Source of the DNA: UBA4408 sp002389785
Lineage (GTDB): Bacteria; Bacteroidota; Bacteroidia; UBA4408
NCBI GenBank assembly: GCA_035438985.1
Contig: DAORJK010000001.1
Coordinates: 1-64,000, forward strand
Length of the DNA stretch: 64,000 nucleotides
Reading direction: 5' to 3'
The position numbers were made by a program, and so were the translations under genes. Each line of letters starts with the position of its first letter. Positions within the stretch are counted from its first letter, which is position 1. Below the pieces are notes generated by a model. The model ran no database searches. It worked only from the letters and a program-made list of their open reading frames with translations, and was not told the origin of the DNA. Below, piece after piece: positions 62,858 through 64,000 of this stretch.

Positions 62858-63217
62858 TTAAACTGCAGCACTAGCTGATTTTTTCTCTGCCGAACGTCCA
62901 ATTCTTTTTGAAGCCCAAGCTACAGCATGCTTATCTAAAGCCACTGTTAAGAAACGTAAAATGCGCTCGTCGCGTTTGTAAGTTACTTCTAAATTCGCTA
63001 CTAAATTACCCGGTGCTTGAAACTGGATAACATGGTAAAAACCTGAAGATTTTTTTTGAATTGGGTAGGCCAGCTTTTTCAAGCCCCAACTCTCATCGTG
63101 CACCAATTTGGCGCCGTTGCTTGTAAGATACTCTTTGTACTTACTTACCGCTTCCTTTGTCTGGTCCTCAGACAAAACGGGAGTCATAATGAAAACGGTT
63201 TCATAATCTTTTAACAT
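62858..63217 (-). CDS. rpsF: 30S ribosomal protein S6
   Basis: S6, 119 residues. It begins MLKDYETVFIMTPVLSEDQ, with LVHDESWGLKKLAYPIQKKSSGFYHVIQF and the helix VTYKRDERILRFLTV. It binds the central 16S domain together with S18. A good promoter lies about 55-85 bp upstream. Confidence 0.97.
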   Translation of the reverse strand: MLKDYETVFIMTPVLSEDQTKEAVSKYKEYLTSNGAKLVHDESWGLKKLAYPIQKKSSGFYHVIQFQAPGNLVANLEVTYKRDERILRFLTVALDKHAVAWASKRIGRSAEKKSASAAV

Positions 63218-63271
63218 TGCTTGTAAGATTTTGGTTTATACTAATTTATACCGCATTTTTTTTGCGGGTTG

Positions 63272-63301
63272 CAAATGTAAGAAAAGTATTTTAATTTCAA
63301 A
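63272..63301 (-). promoter_or_regulatory. Promoter for rpsF-rpsR-rplI
   Basis: On the minus strand TACATTTG (63279-63272) matches the -7 element TAnnTTTG, and TTTG (63301-63298) matches -33 exactly, with an 18-bp spacer. It is the closest match to the Bacteroidetes consensus that I found in the window. Confidence 0.65.
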
Positions 63302-63555
63302 AGGATACTTTATTCCAAATTTTTAAGTCTAAACTACTGTCTGGCAAATAGTTGCTAAGGTCACATCAGAATAATTAACTGAAAGGCATTCCCCCTCCTT
63401 TGGCGGGTCGGGCGTTCGCCACTCGCATCCTCCGGCTGGCAGAATGCTCTAACAAAGGCTCTATAAGCGCAACTAATCAAAAACACTAAAGATTAATCTC
63501 ATGTGAGTAATCCCTAATGCGAAACAAAATGCAAAAAGCAATAATTAAATTGTCA
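63302..63555. other. Intergenic region before the DUF5615 gene
   Basis: No ORF is convincing here. The notable part is the GC-rich block at 63386-63447, listed separately. The rest is AT-rich like other gaps. Confidence 0.5.
63386..63447. repeat. GC-rich intergenic palindromic element
   Basis: A 62-bp block far richer in GC than the intergenic DNA around it. Short arms GCATTC (63386-63391) and GAATGC (63442-63447) close the block. Inside, TGGCG (63401-63405) and CGCCA (63417-63421) can form a smaller hairpin around GGTCGGGCGTT. It looks like a dispersed REP-type element, but only one copy is in the window. Confidence 0.5.
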
Positions 63556-63975
63556 TCAAATTTTCTCAAATTTTGTTTTTGCTGAACAGCGGTAGGCAAA
63601 GGGAGTTTTATTCTTCCTTACAATTTTTTTAATCTCATCCCAACGAGTTACTAATTGTTTTACCATATCCCAATAAGCAAAACCGCCTTTAGAAGGTGGA
63701 TTAAAGAATAGAATGCCAACACCATTATTTTTATACAACTCTTGCTGGTGTTTTTGTGTTTGAATTCGAAAATCTTGTGTAATTACTATTCCATTTTGTT
63801 GTCCCACCTTCGGTATCCAATCTTCATCTCTTTCTCCTTCTCCATAAACATCTTTTATTGATAGTATTTCTATTTCAATACCGTCCTTTTTATTTTGCGG
63901 TTGAACCAATATATTTAATCCTATTGCAAGCTGCCTTGGAAGATTCTCGTCAATGAAAATTTTATACTTTCTCAT
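63556..63975 (-). CDS. DUF5615 / VapC45-like PIN domain protein (toxin candidate)
   Basis: 139 residues from the ATG at 63975; an in-frame TTG directly before it is the other option. PIN-like acidic residues: D9 and E10 (IFIDENLPRQL), D52 (DEDWIPKVG) and D68 (ITQDFRIQ). These fit DUF5615/VapC45-like proteins, predicted RNases in type II toxin-antitoxin pairs. The antitoxin gene is expected upstream, past the right edge. One frame of the last bases reads ...KPAA followed by TGA overlapping the ATG (TGATG), as expected for a coupled partner. The rest is inference. Confidence 0.72.
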   Translation of the reverse strand: MRKYKIFIDENLPRQLAIGLNILVQPQNKKDGIEIEILSIKDVYGEGERDEDWIPKVGQQNGIVITQDFRIQTQKHQQELYKNNGVGILFFNPPSKGGFAYWDMVKQLVTRWDEIKKIVRKNKTPFAYRCSAKTKFEKI

Positions 63976-64000
63976 CAAGCAGCAGGCTTACAGTACCTAA

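Overview
The window comes from a low-GC member of the Bacteroidota (Bacteroidetes). Four observations support this. The promoter-like sites upstream of several genes fit the Bacteroidetes -7 element TAnnTTTG. Shine-Dalgarno sites are mostly absent. The ribosomal cluster has the Bacteroidetes order, with no tuf gene between fusA and rpsJ. Several families are typical of the phylum (DUF2279, DUF5683, WbqC, UbiA-like proteins without the first Asp motif). The order or genus cannot be decided from this sequence alone. No rRNA, tRNA or CRISPR array was seen.

Layout. Positions 1-46 carry a 19-bp direct repeat that looks like the edge of an IS21-type insertion sequence. From 344 to 19056 there is one unbroken minus-strand run of 33 genes. 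Read from the promoter at about 19.1 kb, the order is rpsL, rpsG, fusA, the S10 block, the spc block with secY, map, infA and rpmJ, and the alpha block ending in rpoA and rplQ. Two genes too short for a standard ORF scan, rpmD and rpmJ, are included. From 19.3 to 31.4 kb there are housekeeping and envelope genes: a phosphohexomutase, a beta-carbonic anhydrase, a GH16-like secreted protein, mtaB, trmD-rplS, bioD and several small membrane proteins. From 31.4 to 46 kb there are a desaturase, hemL, kynU, a RecD-like helicase, the PPK2-mobA pair, an M23/LysM peptidase, a cyclophilin, an NlpC/P60 lipoprotein, a RarD-like transporter, an AIM24 protein, an acyltransferase and a TPR/SpoIIE phosphatase. 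From 46 to 50.9 kb there are an ABC-2 permease, an exopolyphosphatase, a sigma-54-type activator without a DNA-binding domain, a tandem pair of Cys-rich small lipoproteins and an FMN reductase.

From 51 to 57 kb lies a plus-strand cluster: a metallo-hydrolase, parA, parB, a DUF5683 protein, dapB, lepB and wbqC. From 57 to 62 kb there are a NarL-type regulator, an RluA-type pseudouridine synthase, and an overlapping set of a UPF0104 flippase-like protein, a GT2 glycosyltransferase and an unusual OppC-like permease. The window ends with the rpsF-rpsR-rplI operon (minus strand), a GC-rich intergenic patch and a DUF5615/PIN-like toxin whose antitoxin partner probably lies just past the right edge.

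Most of the window is ordinary core genome and I found no complete new system in it. The best items for a second look are a perfect 19-bp inverted repeat inside the signal-peptide codons of a small secreted protein (39720-39763), the tandem Cys-rich lipoprotein paralogs (49750-50288), the activator lacking its HTH (48551-49711), the 38-codon membrane ORF beside the NlpC/P60 gene (40696-40812), and the right-edge toxin with its GC-rich hairpin neighbour.
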